In this document: in pieces, positions 46,661 to 55,810 of the stretch
Layout: every line of letters begins with the position of its first letter
How positions within the stretch are numbered: position 1 is the first letter of the stretch
NCBI RefSeq assembly: GCF_000017205.1
Contig: NC_009656.1
Span: 1,802,001-1,866,000, forward strand
Reading direction: 5' to 3'
DNA from: Pseudomonas paraeruginosa PA7
Lineage (GTDB): Bacteria > Pseudomonadota > Gammaproteobacteria > Pseudomonadales > Pseudomonadaceae
DNA: 64,000 nt
Position numbers and translations under genes: made by a program
The notes under the pieces: generated by a model
The model's database searches: none
What the model saw: the letters and a program-made list of their open reading frames with translations, nothing else
Told to the model about the DNA's origin: nothing

Positions 46661-49507
46661 TCAGCCGGCGACCAGGATGCGGATCGCCTCCAGGCGCAGG
46701 GATGCCTTGTCGAGCAGGGCCAGGCCTTCCTCGCGCTGGGTGCGCAGGCTGTCCAGCTCGCTGTCGCGGACGCTCGGGTTGACCGCCTTGAGGGCGGTCA
46801 GGCGCGCCAGTTCCTCGTCCATGGCGGCGGCGAACTGCTGCTTGGCCTTGGCTACGCGTTCCTCATGACGCGGGACGATCTTGCCCTCGGCCACGTCGAA
46901 CTGCTTGGCCAGCACGTCGCGCTGGGCCTGGACGAACTTGTTGGCGCTGACCCGCGGCACGCTTTCCAACTGGTCGTTGAGGGTTTCCAGGGAAACCCGG
47001 GCGGCCAGGTCATTGCCGTTGCCATCGAGCAGGCAGCGCAGCGCCTGCGGCGGCAGCCAGCGGCCGAGCTGGAGGGCGCGCGGCGCGACGGCCTCGCTGA
47101 CGAACAGCAGTTCGAGCAGCACGGTCCCGGGTTTCAGCGCCTTGTTCTTGATCAGCGCCACCGAGGTATTGCCCATCGAGCCGGACAACACCAGGTCCAT
47201 GCCGCCCTGCACCATCGGGTGCTCCCAGGTGAGGAACTGCATGTCCTCGCGGGCCAGGGCCTGGGCGCGGTCGTAGGTGATGGTCACGCCTTCGTCGTCG
47301 CCGAGGGGGAAGCCGGCGTCGAGCATCTTCTCGCTCGGCTTGAGGATCAGGGCATTTTCCGAATGGTCTTCGCTATGGATGCCGTAGGCGTCGAACAGGC
47401 GCTCCATGTAGATCGGCAGGGCGAAGTCGTCGTCCTGCTCCTCGATCGCCTCCACCAGCGCCTCACCTTCGCCGGCACCGCCGGAATTCAGCTCCAGCAG
47501 GCGGTCGCGCCCGCTGTGCAGCTCCGCCTCGAGGGCTTCGCGACGGGCGCGGCCTTCGTCGAGCAGCGCCTCCCAGGCCTTGTCCTCGCCGCCGTCGAGC
47601 AGCGGCAGCAGGCGCGGGCCGAACTCGTGCTGCAGGGCATTGCCGGTGGGGCAGGTGTTGAGGAAGGCGTTGAGCGCCTGGTGGTACCACTGGAACAGGC
47701 GTTGCTGGGCGCTGTTCTCCAGGTGCGGGACATGCAGCTGAATGGTGTGCTGCTGGCCGATCCGGTCGAGACGGCCGATGCGCTGTTCGAGCAGGTCCGG
47801 GTGGGCCGGCAGGTCGAACAGCACCAGGTGGTGGGCGAACTGGAAGTTGCGACCTTCGCTGCCGATTTCCGAGCAGATCAGCACCTGGGCGCCGAACTCT
47901 TCGTCGGCGAAGTAGGCGGCGGCGCGGTCACGCTCGAGGATGCTCATGCCTTCGTGGAACACCGTGGCGGAGATGCCCGAGCGCAGGCGCAGGGCGTCCT
48001 CCAGGTCGAGGGCGGTCTCGGCGTGGGCGCAGATGACCAGGACCTTGAACTGCCTGAGCATCTTGAGGGTATCGATCAGCCACTCGACGCGCGGGTCGAA
48101 GCGCCACCAGCGGTTGTTGTCGTCGGCGTCTTCCCACTGCTGCTGGAAGTTGACCTCCGGATACAGGTCCGGGTGCTCGCCGGCGGGCAGCTCCTGGTAC
48201 TGGCTCGGCATCGGTAGCGGATAGGCGTGCAGCTCGCGCTGAGGGAAGCCCTGCACGGCGGCGCGGGTATTGCGGAACAGCACGCGGCCGGTGCCATGGC
48301 GATCGAGCAGTTCGCGGACCAGGCGCGAGCGGGCTTCTTCATCGCCACCCTCGACGCTGGCCAGCAGCTCGTCGCCCTCGCTGCCGAGGAAGCCGTGGAT
48401 GGCCTGGCGCGCGCCGGCGGAAAGACTGCCGTGGTCGAGCAGTTCCTGCACCGCTTCGGCGACCGGGCGGTATTGCTCGCTTTCCCGGCGGAAGGCCTCG
48501 AGGTCATGGAAACGGTTCGGATCGAGCAGGCGCAGGCGCGCGAAGTGGCTGTCCTGGCCGAGTTGCTCCGGGGTCGCGGTGAGCAGCAGGACGCCGGGAA
48601 TGATCTCCGCCAGTTGTTCGACCAGCGCGTATTCGGCGCTGACCTGGTCCTGGTGCCAGACCAGGTGGTGGGCTTCGTCGACCACCAGCAGGTCCCAGCC
48701 GGCGGCGAACAGGGCGTCCTGGGCGCGCTCGTCGTCCTTCAGCCACTCCAGGGCGACCAGGGCCAGCTGGGTGTCCTCGAAGGGGTTGCTGGCATCGCTT
48801 TCGGCGAAGCGCTCGCTGTCGAACAAAGCGACCTGCAGGTTGAAGCGCCGACGCATCTCCACCAGCCACTGGTGCTGGAGGTTTTCCGGGACCAGGATCA
48901 GCACCCGCCCGGCGCGGCCGGAGAGCAGTTGGCGATGGATGATCAGGCCGGCCTCGATGGTCTTGCCCAGGCCCACTTCGTCGGCCAGCAGGACGCGCGG
49001 CGCCATGCGGTCGGCAACTTCGCGGGCGATGTGCAGTTGGTGAGCGATCGGCTGGGCGCGGGCGCCGCCGAGGCCCCAGAGCGACGACTGGAGCAACTGG
49101 CTGCGGCGTTCCAGGGTGTGATAGCGCAGGGAGAACCAGGGCAGGGGGTCGATCTGGCCTGCGAACAGGCGGTCGCTGGCGAGGCGGAACTGGATGAAGT
49201 TGGAGAGCTGGGTTTCCGGCAGGGTGCGCTGCTCGTTCTGCGCGGTGAGGCCGTGGTAGACCAGCAGGCCTTCGCTTTCCTCGACTTCGCGGACGGTCAT
49301 CTTCCAGCCCTCGAAGTGCGTCACCTCGTCGCCGGGGGCGAAGCGCACGCGGGTCAGCGGCGCATTGCGCAAGGCGTACTGGCGGGTATCGCCGGTCGCC
49401 GGATAGAGCACGGTGAGCAGGCGGCCATCCTGGGCCAGGATGGTCCCCAGGCCCAATTCCGCTTCACTGTCGCTGATCCAGCGTTGCCCCGGTTGATACT
49501 GCGCCAT
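46661..49507 (-). CDS. rapA: RapA (HepA), RNA polymerase-associated SWI2/SNF2 ATPase
   Basis: 948 residues. Two N-terminal Tudor-like barrels are followed by the Snf2 ATPase core ([15 protein letters not shown], Walker [11 protein letters not shown]) and helicase C domain ([27 protein letters not shown]), then the RapA C-terminal linker. It recycles RNA polymerase stalled in post-termination complexes. ATG 49507 begins the conserved [10 protein letters not shown]. Single gene with its own hairpin terminator. Confidence 0.95.
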   Translation of the reverse strand: MAQYQPGQRWISDSEAELGLGTILAQDGRLLTVLYPATGDTRQYALRNAPLTRVRFAPGDEVTHFEGWKMTVREVEESEGLLVYHGLTAQNEQRTLPETQLSNFIQFRLASDRLFAGQIDPLPWFSLRYHTLERRSQLLQSSLWGLGGARAQPIAHQLHIAREVADRMAPRVLLADEVGLGKTIEAGLIIHRQLLSGRAGRVLILVPENLQHQWLVEMRRRFNLQVALFDSERFAESDASNPFEDTQLALVALEWLKDDERAQDALFAAGWDLLVVDEAHHLVWHQDQVSAEYALVEQLAEIIPGVLLLTATPEQLGQDSHFARLRLLDPNRFHDLEAFRRESEQYRPVAEAVQELLDHGSLSAGARQAIHGFLGSEGDELLASVEGGDEEARSRLVRELLDRHGTGRVLFRNTRAAVQGFPQRELHAYPLPMPSQYQELPAGEHPDLYPEVNFQQQWEDADDNNRWWRFDPRVEWLIDTLKMLRQFKVLVICAHAETALDLEDALRLRSGISATVFHEGMSILERDRAAAYFADEEFGAQVLICSEIGSEGRNFQFAHHLVLFDLPAHPDLLEQRIGRLDRIGQQHTIQLHVPHLENSAQQRLFQWYHQALNAFLNTCPTGNALQHEFGPRLLPLLDGGEDKAWEALLDEGRARREALEAELHSGRDRLLELNSGGAGEGEALVEAIEEQDDDFALPIYMERLFDAYGIHSEDHSENALILKPSEKMLDAGFPLGDDEGVTITYDRAQALAREDMQFLTWEHPMVQGGMDLVLSGSMGNTSVALIKNKALKPGTVLLELLFVSEAVAPRALQLGRWLPPQALRCLLDGNGNDLAARVSLETLNDQLESVPRVSANKFVQAQRDVLAKQFDVAEGKIVPRHEERVAKAKQQFAAAMDEELARLTALKAVNPSVRDSELDSLRTQREEGLALLDKASLRLEAIRILVAG

Positions 49508-49740
49508 GTCCACCTCCCGAAAAAAGCCGAGTATGGTACCGGATCGCAGGGCGTTGAGCGACGGTTGGCGATGGATTGCGCAGGCTGTGAGGACGTTCTC
49601 GCAGCGCCATCCGTCGGACCGCTGCCGCTCTGTCCTCAAGCAGGACCCGGAGGCGGCCGACAGCCCTCGTAGAAGAACGCCGCAAACCGGCACGCCGCGA
49701 GAACCCCTTGCACGCGGCATTACCCAGAGAGGTCGCCTGC

Positions 49741-50049
49741 ATGCTCCCGCCGATTCCCCAGGGCCTGATACCGGTCACCGTCCAGCAGGACCCGCCCAAG
49801 CCCCGGCCGGCCACGCCGCCGGTCGCGCCGACCCAGGCCGGCGCGGGCAGCGATGGCGTCGCCTTGCGCCAGGAGCGTGACGAGGAAAGCTGGCTGGAAG
49901 AGGAGTACCGCCGTCGCCAGCGTCGCCAGGGCGGCGGCGCGCAAGCCGGCAGCGAGGACGAGGGCGAGGCGCCGGCCGATGACGCGGCGCAAACCCCCGC
50001 GGCGGACGAGCCGCCGCGCAAGGGGCGATTGATCGACATCGAAGTGTAA
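49741..50049 (+). CDS. Small hypothetical, Pro/Glu/Ala-rich protein
   Basis: 102 residues, highly charged and probably disordered ([28 protein letters not shown]). AGAGAGG precedes the ATG at 49741. I do not recognise a domain, and it is conserved only in Pseudomonas as far as I know (PA3307). It is followed by the AlkB-like gene. Confidence 0.65.
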   Translation: MLPPIPQGLIPVTVQQDPPKPRPATPPVAPTQAGAGSDGVALRQERDEESWLEEEYRRRQRRQGGGAQAGSEDEGEAPADDAAQTPAADEPPRKGRLIDIEV

Positions 50050-50101
50050 CCCTGGTTTTCCGCGCTTCAGCCACCGGTTCCGGCGTAGTAACCTGCCGCC
50101 C

Positions 50102-50704
50102 ATGGACCTGTTCGCCGACGTGCCCCTGACCCTGCCGGACGCCGAGCTGCGCTACCTTCCGCACTGGCTGGAGGCGCCGCTGGCGAGCGCCTGGCTGTTG
50201 CGCCTGGAACAGGAGACTCCCTGGGAACAGCCGGTCCTGCGCATCCATGGCGAGGAATACCCGACGCCGCGCCTGGTGGCCTGGTACGGCGACGCCGAAG
50301 CCATCTATCGCTATTCCGGCCGGGTCCACCGGCCGTTGCCCTGGACCGCGCTGCTCGGCGAGATCCGCGAACGCGTGGAGCGCGAGGTCGGCCAGCGGGT
50401 CAATGGCGTGCTGCTGAACTACTATCGCGACGGCCAGGACTCCATGGGCTGGCACAGCGACGACGAACCCGAGCTGCGCCGCGAGCCGCTGGTCGCCTCG
50501 CTGAGCCTCGGCGGCACCCGGCGCTTCGACCTCCGGCGCAAGGGCCAGAGCCGCATCGCCCACTCCCTGGAACTGAGCCATGGCAGCCTGCTGGTCATGC
50601 GCGGCGCAACCCAGCATCATTGGCAGCATCAGGTGGCGAAGACCCGTCGCTCCTGCATGCCCCGTTTGAACCTGACCTTCCGCCTGGTGTATCCCCAGCC
50701 ATGA
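50102..50704 (+). CDS. AlkB-like 2-oxoglutarate/Fe(II) dioxygenase
   Basis: 200 residues. The jelly-roll core has the HxD pair in GWHSDDE, the distal His near HHWQHQV, and the 2OG-binding Arg in RLNLTFR. The NYYRDGQDSMGWH segment is typical of ALKBH2/3-like repair enzymes that reverse 1-methyladenine and 3-methylcytosine. The stop overlaps the start of a 53-codon ORF. Confidence 0.88.
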   Translation: MDLFADVPLTLPDAELRYLPHWLEAPLASAWLLRLEQETPWEQPVLRIHGEEYPTPRLVAWYGDAEAIYRYSGRVHRPLPWTALLGEIRERVEREVGQRVNGVLLNYYRDGQDSMGWHSDDEPELRREPLVASLSLGGTRRFDLRRKGQSRIAHSLELSHGSLLVMRGATQHHWQHQVAKTRRSCMPRLNLTFRLVYPQP

Positions 50705-50862
50705 ACGACGACGACAAGGTGATCGACCTCAGCGCCGAGCGCGACAAGCGCATCCACGATGTGCACGAGAAACGCCTGCAGGAGGTGCGCAAGGCCTTCG
50801 AACAGGTACTGCCGCTGGGCAAGCCGCGAAAGAAGTCCAAGGGCAAGCCGAAGAAACGCTGA
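50701..50862 (+). CDS. Small basic protein overlapping the AlkB-like gene
   Basis: 53 residues starting in the ATGA overlap. The first half is acidic (DDDKVIDLSAERDKRIHD) and the C-terminus is Lys-rich (GKPRKKSKGKPKKR), suggesting nucleic-acid binding. The overlap implies translational coupling to the dioxygenase. Function unknown. Confidence 0.7.
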   Translation: MNDDDKVIDLSAERDKRIHDVHEKRLQEVRKAFEQVLPLGKPRKKSKGKPKKR

Positions 50863-50869
50863 ACCTTCC

Positions 50870-50890
50870 GCCGCCGCGCTCGCCGGCGGC
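50870..50890 (+). terminator. Hairpin after the 53-codon gene
   Basis: GCCGCCG and CGGCGGC pair around a 7-nt loop 7 bp after the stop; no T-run follows. Confidence 0.4.
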
Positions 50891-50973
50891 CTCTTCCTGT
50901 GGCGACCTGCGCCGATCCGGCGCCTTCCTTCGCTCATCTGCGGCGTCCGACCGCATTCTCCGTCCCGCGAAAC

Positions 50974-50987
50974 TTGACCTGGATCAG
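50974..50987 (+). promoter_or_regulatory. Distal ANR box upstream of phrS
   Basis: TTGAC-CTGG-ATCAG matches the ANR consensus TTGAT-N4-ATCAA at 8 of 10 informative positions, centred at 50980.5. It is almost the reverse complement of the proximal box and lies exactly 50 bp upstream of it. Confidence 0.6.
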
Positions 50988-51023
50988 TGTCATGCACCTG
51001 GCCGAAACGGCCCGTCCGGGCGA

Positions 51024-51037
51024 TTGATCCAGGTCAA
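51024..51037 (+). promoter_or_regulatory. Proximal ANR box of phrS
   Basis: TTGAT-CCAG-GTCAA matches the ANR consensus at 9 of 10 informative positions, centred at 51030.5. A GCTAAT -10 (51057-51062) lies downstream, so the site sits at about -41.5 relative to a start near 51072. ANR activation of phrS at low oxygen is published. Confidence 0.85.
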
Positions 51038-51108
51038 TATTGCGCCGCCGTGCCTCGCTAATCTGAGCCCATCGAGCAACACCCAACCGGCAACTGGAGG
51101 CCATCAAC

Positions 51109-51222
51109 ATGTTCATCGACGAAGTGGTTCTCGCAGGGATTCTTACGGTAGGCCTCATGGTCGCTTTCTTCGGTGGGGTCGGTTACTTCATCTGGAAGGA
51201 TTCCCACAGCCGCAAGGGCTGA
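51109..51222 (+). CDS. PhrS-encoded 37-residue membrane peptide
   Basis: Starts MFIDEVVLAGILTVGLMV, a single hydrophobic span, and ends in KDSHSRKG. GGAGG lies 8 nt before the ATG, so it is well placed for translation. The ORF is part of the dual-function PhrS RNA and its peptide role is not established. Confidence 0.85.
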   Translation: MFIDEVVLAGILTVGLMVAFFGGVGYFIWKDSHSRKG

Positions 51223-51256
51223 TCCTTCCCGATACACAGAGCACGCAAGGCACTTA

Positions 51257-51282
51257 GGGCGACTTCGGTCGCCCGTTTTTTT
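51257..51282 (+). terminator. Rho-independent terminator of phrS
   Basis: A 7-bp stem GGGCGAC/GTCGCCC with a stable TTCG tetraloop is followed by G and seven T. Confidence 0.95.
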
Positions 51283-51344
51283 GTGCCCGCAAAAGCCCGG
51301 CCGGCGTACGCCCGGAGGGGATGCTACGAATGGCGCTGGACGAT

Positions 51345-51381
51345 ATAGTTAGCAGCCTAATAATATAAGCTGCACATATCG
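51345..51381. promoter_or_regulatory. MarR-operator-like site in front of the FUSC efflux operon
   Basis: ATAGTTAG (51345-51352), CAGC, CTAATAAT (51357-51364) matches the MarR operator at 20774-20793: the right arm is identical, the left arm matches 6 of 8 and the spacer is also 4 bp. In both places ATATCG follows about 11-12 bp later (51376-51381 here). It lies 72 bp before the GTG start. Confidence 0.55.
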
Positions 51382-51435
51382 CCGCGACACCCGCCGGCTA
51401 TCTATGCTGATGTAGACCCCGTTTCGGAAGACTCC

Positions 51436-53430
51436 GTGCCCATTCACTGGAAGCCGTTCCTGGCACCTTCGACGCTGGCGCTCAAGTTCGCCATCAAGAC
51501 GCTCCTGGCCGGTGGCCTGGCGTTGTGGTGCGCCTTCCGTTTCGACCTGGAACAGCCGCAGTGGGCGCTGATGACCGTGCTGATCGTGTCCCAGCCGCTG
51601 TCCGGCATGGTGGTGGCGAAAGGCCTGTTCCGTCTGCTCGGCACCCTGGTCGGCACCGCCATGTCGGTGCTGATGATCGCGCTGTTCGCCCAGACGCCCT
51701 GGCTGTTCCTGCTGGCCATCTCGCTCTGGCTGGGACTCTGCACGGCGGCCTCGACCTCGCTGCGCAACCACATTTCCTATGCCTTCGTACTGGCCGGTTA
51801 CACGGTAGCGATCATCGGCCTGCCGGCGGTGGACCAGCCGCTGCTGGTCTTCGAGCAGGCGGTGGCGCGCAGCACCGAGATCTGCCTGGGGATCATCTGT
51901 GCCTCGGTGGTCAGCGCGATCCTCTGGCCGCAGCGGGTCGAGCAGGACCTCGACAAGCAGGCCCATGCCACCTGGCTGCTGGGCATGCAGGCCGCGCGTG
52001 GCGAGATCGACCCGCGCCAGCGCCAGCCGCAGGGGTTGCTCAATGCGTTGAGCAGGATCGTCGAGGTCGATGCGCAACGCGACCACGCCTGGTTCGAAGG
52101 CGAGCGCGGGCGGCGCCGGGCCGGGGCGCTGGCGCTGCTGTCGCGCGACCTGCTCAGCCTGTTGCGCACCGCGCGCGGCGTGGCCCGGCAACGGGCGCGG
52201 CTGAGCGAAGAGGATGAGCGCCAGGTGGAACGCTGGCTGGCCGCGCTGGCCACCGCCCTGGAGGAGGCCGACCCGGTGTCGATGCAGGCGCTGCGCGAGG
52301 AATTGGCACAGGTCGCGGTCGAGCCGCAGTGGAGCAACGACCAGCGCTACCTGCTGACCCGCTGCTCGGTGCTGCTGCTCAAGGCGGTGAACGCCGAGAG
52401 GGGCATGCGTGCGGTGGCCAGCGGCGAGATCGCGGGGCGGGTCGGCAGCGCCGGCACCCTGTCCTGGCACCGCGACCTGCAGATGGCGTTGTTCTACGGT
52501 GCGCGCAGCGCCCTGGCACTGCTCGGGCTGTCGCTCTACTGGATCCATACCGCCTGGCCGGCGGCGTCCGGCGCGATGCTGCTGGCGGCGGTGGTCTGCA
52601 GCCTGTTCGCCAACCGCGACAATGCGGTGGCCATCGGCCTGAGCTTCCTGCGCGGTATCGTCTATGCCATCCCGGCGGCGATGCTGGTCAGCCAGTGGCT
52701 GCTGCCGCAGTGGAACGGTTTCCCGCTGCTCTGCCTGGCCATGGGCGTGCCGCTGTTCTTCGCCACCCTGGGCATGGCGGTGCCGGTCACCGCCGGCACC
52801 GCCACCTCGTTCGCGATCCATTTCATCGTCCTGGTCGCGCCGCGCAACCAGATGAACTACGACCTCGCGGCGCTGCTCAATTCCGCCCAGGGCGTGCTGA
52901 TCGGGGTCGGTTTCGCGGTGGTGATCTTCCGCCTGCTGACCTTGCGTCCGGGCTGGCTGACCCGACGTCTGCTCGACGCCACCTGCGTCGACCTCGGCCG
53001 CCTGACCCGGCGTCCGCTGGCGCAGGCGGAGAACTGGTTCGGCGGGCGCATGGCCGACCGCCTGCTGCGCCTGGCGCGGCACGCCAACCTGTTGCCGGAG
53101 CGGGAGCGCCGGCGCTGGGACGACGGCCTGCTGGCGCTTGACCTGGGCAACGAGCTGATCCACCTGCGGGCCTGCCTGGAGGGTGCGCGGGGTGTCCTGC
53201 GCAAGGCGCGCGACCGCTTCCTCGGCGAGCTGGGCGACCTGCTCGAGGCCGGCCCCGACGACCCGCGCGGCGAGCGTCTGGAGCGCATCAGCCAGCCGCT
53301 GCGCGAGGCCCTGGAGCGCGACGTCCGCCACGACGACGAGGCCAGCCGCCTGGCGCGCGCGGCCCTGGCGCAGTTGCTGTTCACCTGGCAGCAGTGGTGC
53401 CAGCAGGAGGAAGTCCATGAGTCTGCATGA
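51436..53430 (+). CDS. FUSC/AaeB-family efflux protein
   Basis: 664 residues from GTG 51436. Two membrane blocks of about five or six helices each (about 10-165 and 350-510) flank cytoplasmic regions, the AaeB layout for export of aromatic carboxylic acids and similar compounds. Sequence such as DLEQPQWALMTVLIVSQPLSG in the first block is typical. It is the first gene of an operon with a DUF1656 protein (14-bp overlap) and an HlyD adaptor, and a MarR-like operator lies in front of it. Confidence 0.88.
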   Translation: MPIHWKPFLAPSTLALKFAIKTLLAGGLALWCAFRFDLEQPQWALMTVLIVSQPLSGMVVAKGLFRLLGTLVGTAMSVLMIALFAQTPWLFLLAISLWLGLCTAASTSLRNHISYAFVLAGYTVAIIGLPAVDQPLLVFEQAVARSTEICLGIICASVVSAILWPQRVEQDLDKQAHATWLLGMQAARGEIDPRQRQPQGLLNALSRIVEVDAQRDHAWFEGERGRRRAGALALLSRDLLSLLRTARGVARQRARLSEEDERQVERWLAALATALEEADPVSMQALREELAQVAVEPQWSNDQRYLLTRCSVLLLKAVNAERGMRAVASGEIAGRVGSAGTLSWHRDLQMALFYGARSALALLGLSLYWIHTAWPAASGAMLLAAVVCSLFANRDNAVAIGLSFLRGIVYAIPAAMLVSQWLLPQWNGFPLLCLAMGVPLFFATLGMAVPVTAGTATSFAIHFIVLVAPRNQMNYDLAALLNSAQGVLIGVGFAVVIFRLLTLRPGWLTRRLLDATCVDLGRLTRRPLAQAENWFGGRMADRLLRLARHANLLPERERRRWDDGLLALDLGNELIHLRACLEGARGVLRKARDRFLGELGDLLEAGPDDPRGERLERISQPLREALERDVRHDDEASRLARAALAQLLFTWQQWCQQEEVHESA

Positions 53431-53620
53431 ATGGGCCTGGGGCGGCGTCTACCTCAGCCCGCTGTTCGTCTATGCCCTGCTGGCGCTGGCGGCCACCGCC
53501 GCGCTGCGGGTGCTGATCCAGAAGACGCCGCTGCGTCGCTGGGTCTGGCACGAGGCGCTGTTCGACTGCGCCCTGTTCATCCTGATGTTGAGTGGCATTA
53601 CCTGGGCGGCCACGACCTGA
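53417..53620 (+). CDS. DUF1656 small membrane protein (AaeX-like)
   Basis: 67 residues with two hydrophobic segments (YLSPLFVYALLALAA, LFDCALFILMLSGI). AaeX/DUF1656 proteins accompany AaeB pumps and their function is unknown. AGGAGG lies before the ATG, inside the end of the FUSC gene, so translation is coupled. Small genes of this kind are often left unannotated. Confidence 0.87.
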   Translation: MSLHEWAWGGVYLSPLFVYALLALAATAALRVLIQKTPLRRWVWHEALFDCALFILMLSGITWAATT

Positions 53621-53647
53621 TTGCGTCGCCCCGAGAAGGAGATTCGC

Positions 53648-54505
53648 ATGCGTGCATCGCTTCGCGTCGTCGTCACCCTGCTGGTGGTGGTCGCTGCTGT
53701 CCTCGCCGGTATCTGGCTCTGGCGCTACTACATGCTCTCGCCCTGGACCCGCGACGCCCGCGTGCGGGCCGACGTGGTGGTGGTGGCGCCGGACGTATCC
53801 GGCTGGGTCACCGATCTGCAAGTGAAGGACAACCAGGTGGTCAAGGTCGGCGACGTGCTGATGCGCATCGACCAGGAGCGCTACCAGGCCAACCTGGAGC
53901 AGGCCCGCGCCGTCGCCGAAACCCGTCACCAGCAATACCTGCTGCGGCAGAACGAGGCGGCCCGGCGCAGCCGCCTGGGCATCGGCGCGATCAGCGCCGA
54001 GGACAAGGAAAACGCCCAGATCAACGCGGCCATCGCCCGTAGCGAGTACCAGGAGGCGCTGGCCCAGGTGAAGATCGCCGAACTCAACCTCAAGCGCAGC
54101 GAACTGCGCGCTGCGCGCAACGGCCAGGTGACCAACCTGCGCCTGGCTCAGGGCAACTACGCCACGGCGGGCCAGGCGGTGATGGCGCTGGTCGACCAGC
54201 AGTCCTTCTATGTGGTCGCCTACTTCGAGGAAACCAAGCTGCCTGGTATCCGCGTCGGCATGCGCGCCCAGGTCCGCCTGATGAGCGGCGACCAGCCGAT
54301 CGCGGGCACGGTGGAGAGCATCAGCAGCGGCATCACCGACCGCAATTCGACGCCGGACGGCCAGTTGCTGGCCAACGTCGAGCCGACCTTCAACTGGGTG
54401 CGCCTGGCCCAGCGTATCCCGGTGCGCATACGCCTCGACCAGGTGCCCGCAGGCGTCCACCTCAGCGCCGGGATGACCGCCAGCGTCACCGTGCAGGGCG
54501 ACTGA
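53648..54505 (+). CDS. HlyD-family membrane fusion protein (AaeA-like)
   Basis: 285 residues from ATG 53648, which follows GAAGGAGA. One membrane helix (about 5-25), then lipoyl motifs (VSGWVTDLQVKDNQVVKVGD), a short coiled coil (about 75-145), and a beta-barrel (YVVAYFEETKLPGIRVG). The adaptor of the FUSC/DUF1656 pump. It overlaps the 3' end of the convergent MFS gene by 20 bp. Confidence 0.9.
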   Translation: MRASLRVVVTLLVVVAAVLAGIWLWRYYMLSPWTRDARVRADVVVVAPDVSGWVTDLQVKDNQVVKVGDVLMRIDQERYQANLEQARAVAETRHQQYLLRQNEAARRSRLGIGAISAEDKENAQINAAIARSEYQEALAQVKIAELNLKRSELRAARNGQVTNLRLAQGNYATAGQAVMALVDQQSFYVVAYFEETKLPGIRVGMRAQVRLMSGDQPIAGTVESISSGITDRNSTPDGQLLANVEPTFNWVRLAQRIPVRIRLDQVPAGVHLSAGMTASVTVQGD

Positions 54506-55661
54506 GCGGCAGCGCCTGCGCGGCGCCGCTCAGCGCACAGGCGCCGAGGGCACAGGCCAGCGCCGCCAGTACCAGGGCGAGGCCGACCCAGGGTGTCGCG
54601 GCGACCCCCAGCAGCGCCACCACCAGGCCGCCCAGCGCCGCCCCGAGACCCACGCCCAGGTGCATCGCCGAGGTGTTCAGGGCGACGCCGGCGGAACCGC
54701 TGGCCGGGTCGCTACGAAGCAGGAAGCTCTGCACCACCGGCGAGATCATCCAGCTGATCGCGCTCCAGACCATCAGTACCGGTACGAACCAGGCGCTGCC
54801 CAGGCTCGGCGGGAGGGCTGCCAACGCCACGGCGAACGCCGCCGGCACCCATTGCAGGGCGCGCCGGTGGCCGAGGCGGTCGGCCAGCCAGCCGCCCATG
54901 TAGCCGCCGCTCAGCGCCGCCAGGCCGATCAGCAGGAGGATCAGGCTGACCTCGTCGGCCGAGCGGATGCCGGCCATGCTCGCCAGGTACGGGGTGAAGT
55001 AGGCGAACAGGGTGAAGTGCCCGCCGAGCAACAGGATCGAGACCAGTTGCGCGAGCCACAGCGCCGGTTGGCGCAATTGCCGGAGGTAGCCTTCGCGGCC
55101 TGGCAGGTCGCCGGGCTGGCGTTGCGGCAGGCAGCGCCAGAGCAGCAGGCACAGCGGCAGCGAATAGAGGGCGATACCGGCGAAGATCCAGCGCCAGCCG
55201 AACCAGTCGCTGACCAGCACGCCCAGCGGCACGCCGAACACCAGCGAGCCGCTGATGCCGACGAAGATCAGGCCGATCGCCCGGCCGCGCTGGCCCGGGG
55301 CAGCGAGTTCGGCGGCGAGCAGGCTGGCCAGGACGATCAGCAGCCCGCAGCAGGCCGCCATCCCCAGGCGCGCCAGCAACAGGCCGGCATAGCCCGGGGC
55401 CAGGGCGGCGAGCGCGTTGCAGAGGGCGAACGTCAGCAGCGTCGCCAGCAACAGGCGGCGGCGTTCGACACGACGGGTCAGCCAGCTGAGCAGCGGCGCG
55501 GCGACGGCGAAGCCGAGGGAGAACAGGGTGGTCAGCTGGCCGGCCAGGCTGATGGAGACCCGCAGGTCTGCGGCCAGTGGCGGCAGGATGCCGATCAGGA
55601 TGCTTTCCGCCAGGCCGGCGGCGAAGGTGGTCAGGGCTAGCGACAGCAAGCGAAGGTCCAT
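54486..55661 (-). CDS. MFS exporter (AraJ/YdhP type)
   Basis: 391 residues, 12 membrane helices. The drug:H+ antiporter motif A is in LLSWLTRRVERRRLLL and motif C-like GVPLGVLVSDWFGWRWIF is in helix 5. Sugar- or arabinose-efflux homologues are closest by pattern; the substrate is unknown. The 3' ends of this gene and the HlyD gene overlap by 20 bp. The 149-bp gap to phaJ1 holds its promoter. Confidence 0.87.
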   Translation of the reverse strand: MDLRLLSLALTTFAAGLAESILIGILPPLAADLRVSISLAGQLTTLFSLGFAVAAPLLSWLTRRVERRRLLLATLLTFALCNALAALAPGYAGLLLARLGMAACCGLLIVLASLLAAELAAPGQRGRAIGLIFVGISGSLVFGVPLGVLVSDWFGWRWIFAGIALYSLPLCLLLWRCLPQRQPGDLPGREGYLRQLRQPALWLAQLVSILLLGGHFTLFAYFTPYLASMAGIRSADEVSLILLLIGLAALSGGYMGGWLADRLGHRRALQWVPAAFAVALAALPPSLGSAWFVPVLMVWSAISWMISPVVQSFLLRSDPASGSAGVALNTSAMHLGVGLGAALGGLVVALLGVAATPWVGLALVLAALACALGACALSGAAQALPLSRPAR

Positions 55662-55810
55662 GGCGGCTCCGATTCCCGGGTGAGGGGTTTCGGGCGGTGA
55701 TGCCTTCGGTTATCCCTGAAGATTGAGGTAAGACAGCCGACAGGGTAGAGCAGCGCGCGGCGGCCCGGCAAGTCCGCCGGGCTGGACGGCCCGACGGCAG
55801 GGGAAGCCGA

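Larger units (their letters stand above)
51072..51284 (+). ncRNA. phrS: PhrS small RNA (ANR-controlled activator of PqsR synthesis)
   Basis: Start is predicted at about 51072 from the ANR box and the -10, and the end is at a terminator with GGGCGAC-TTCG-GTCGCCC followed by seven T. That gives about 213 nt, the published size of PhrS. It contains the known 37-codon ORF. PhrS stimulates pqsR translation through base pairing with its upstream uORF, linking oxygen limitation to quinolone signalling. Confidence 0.9.
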
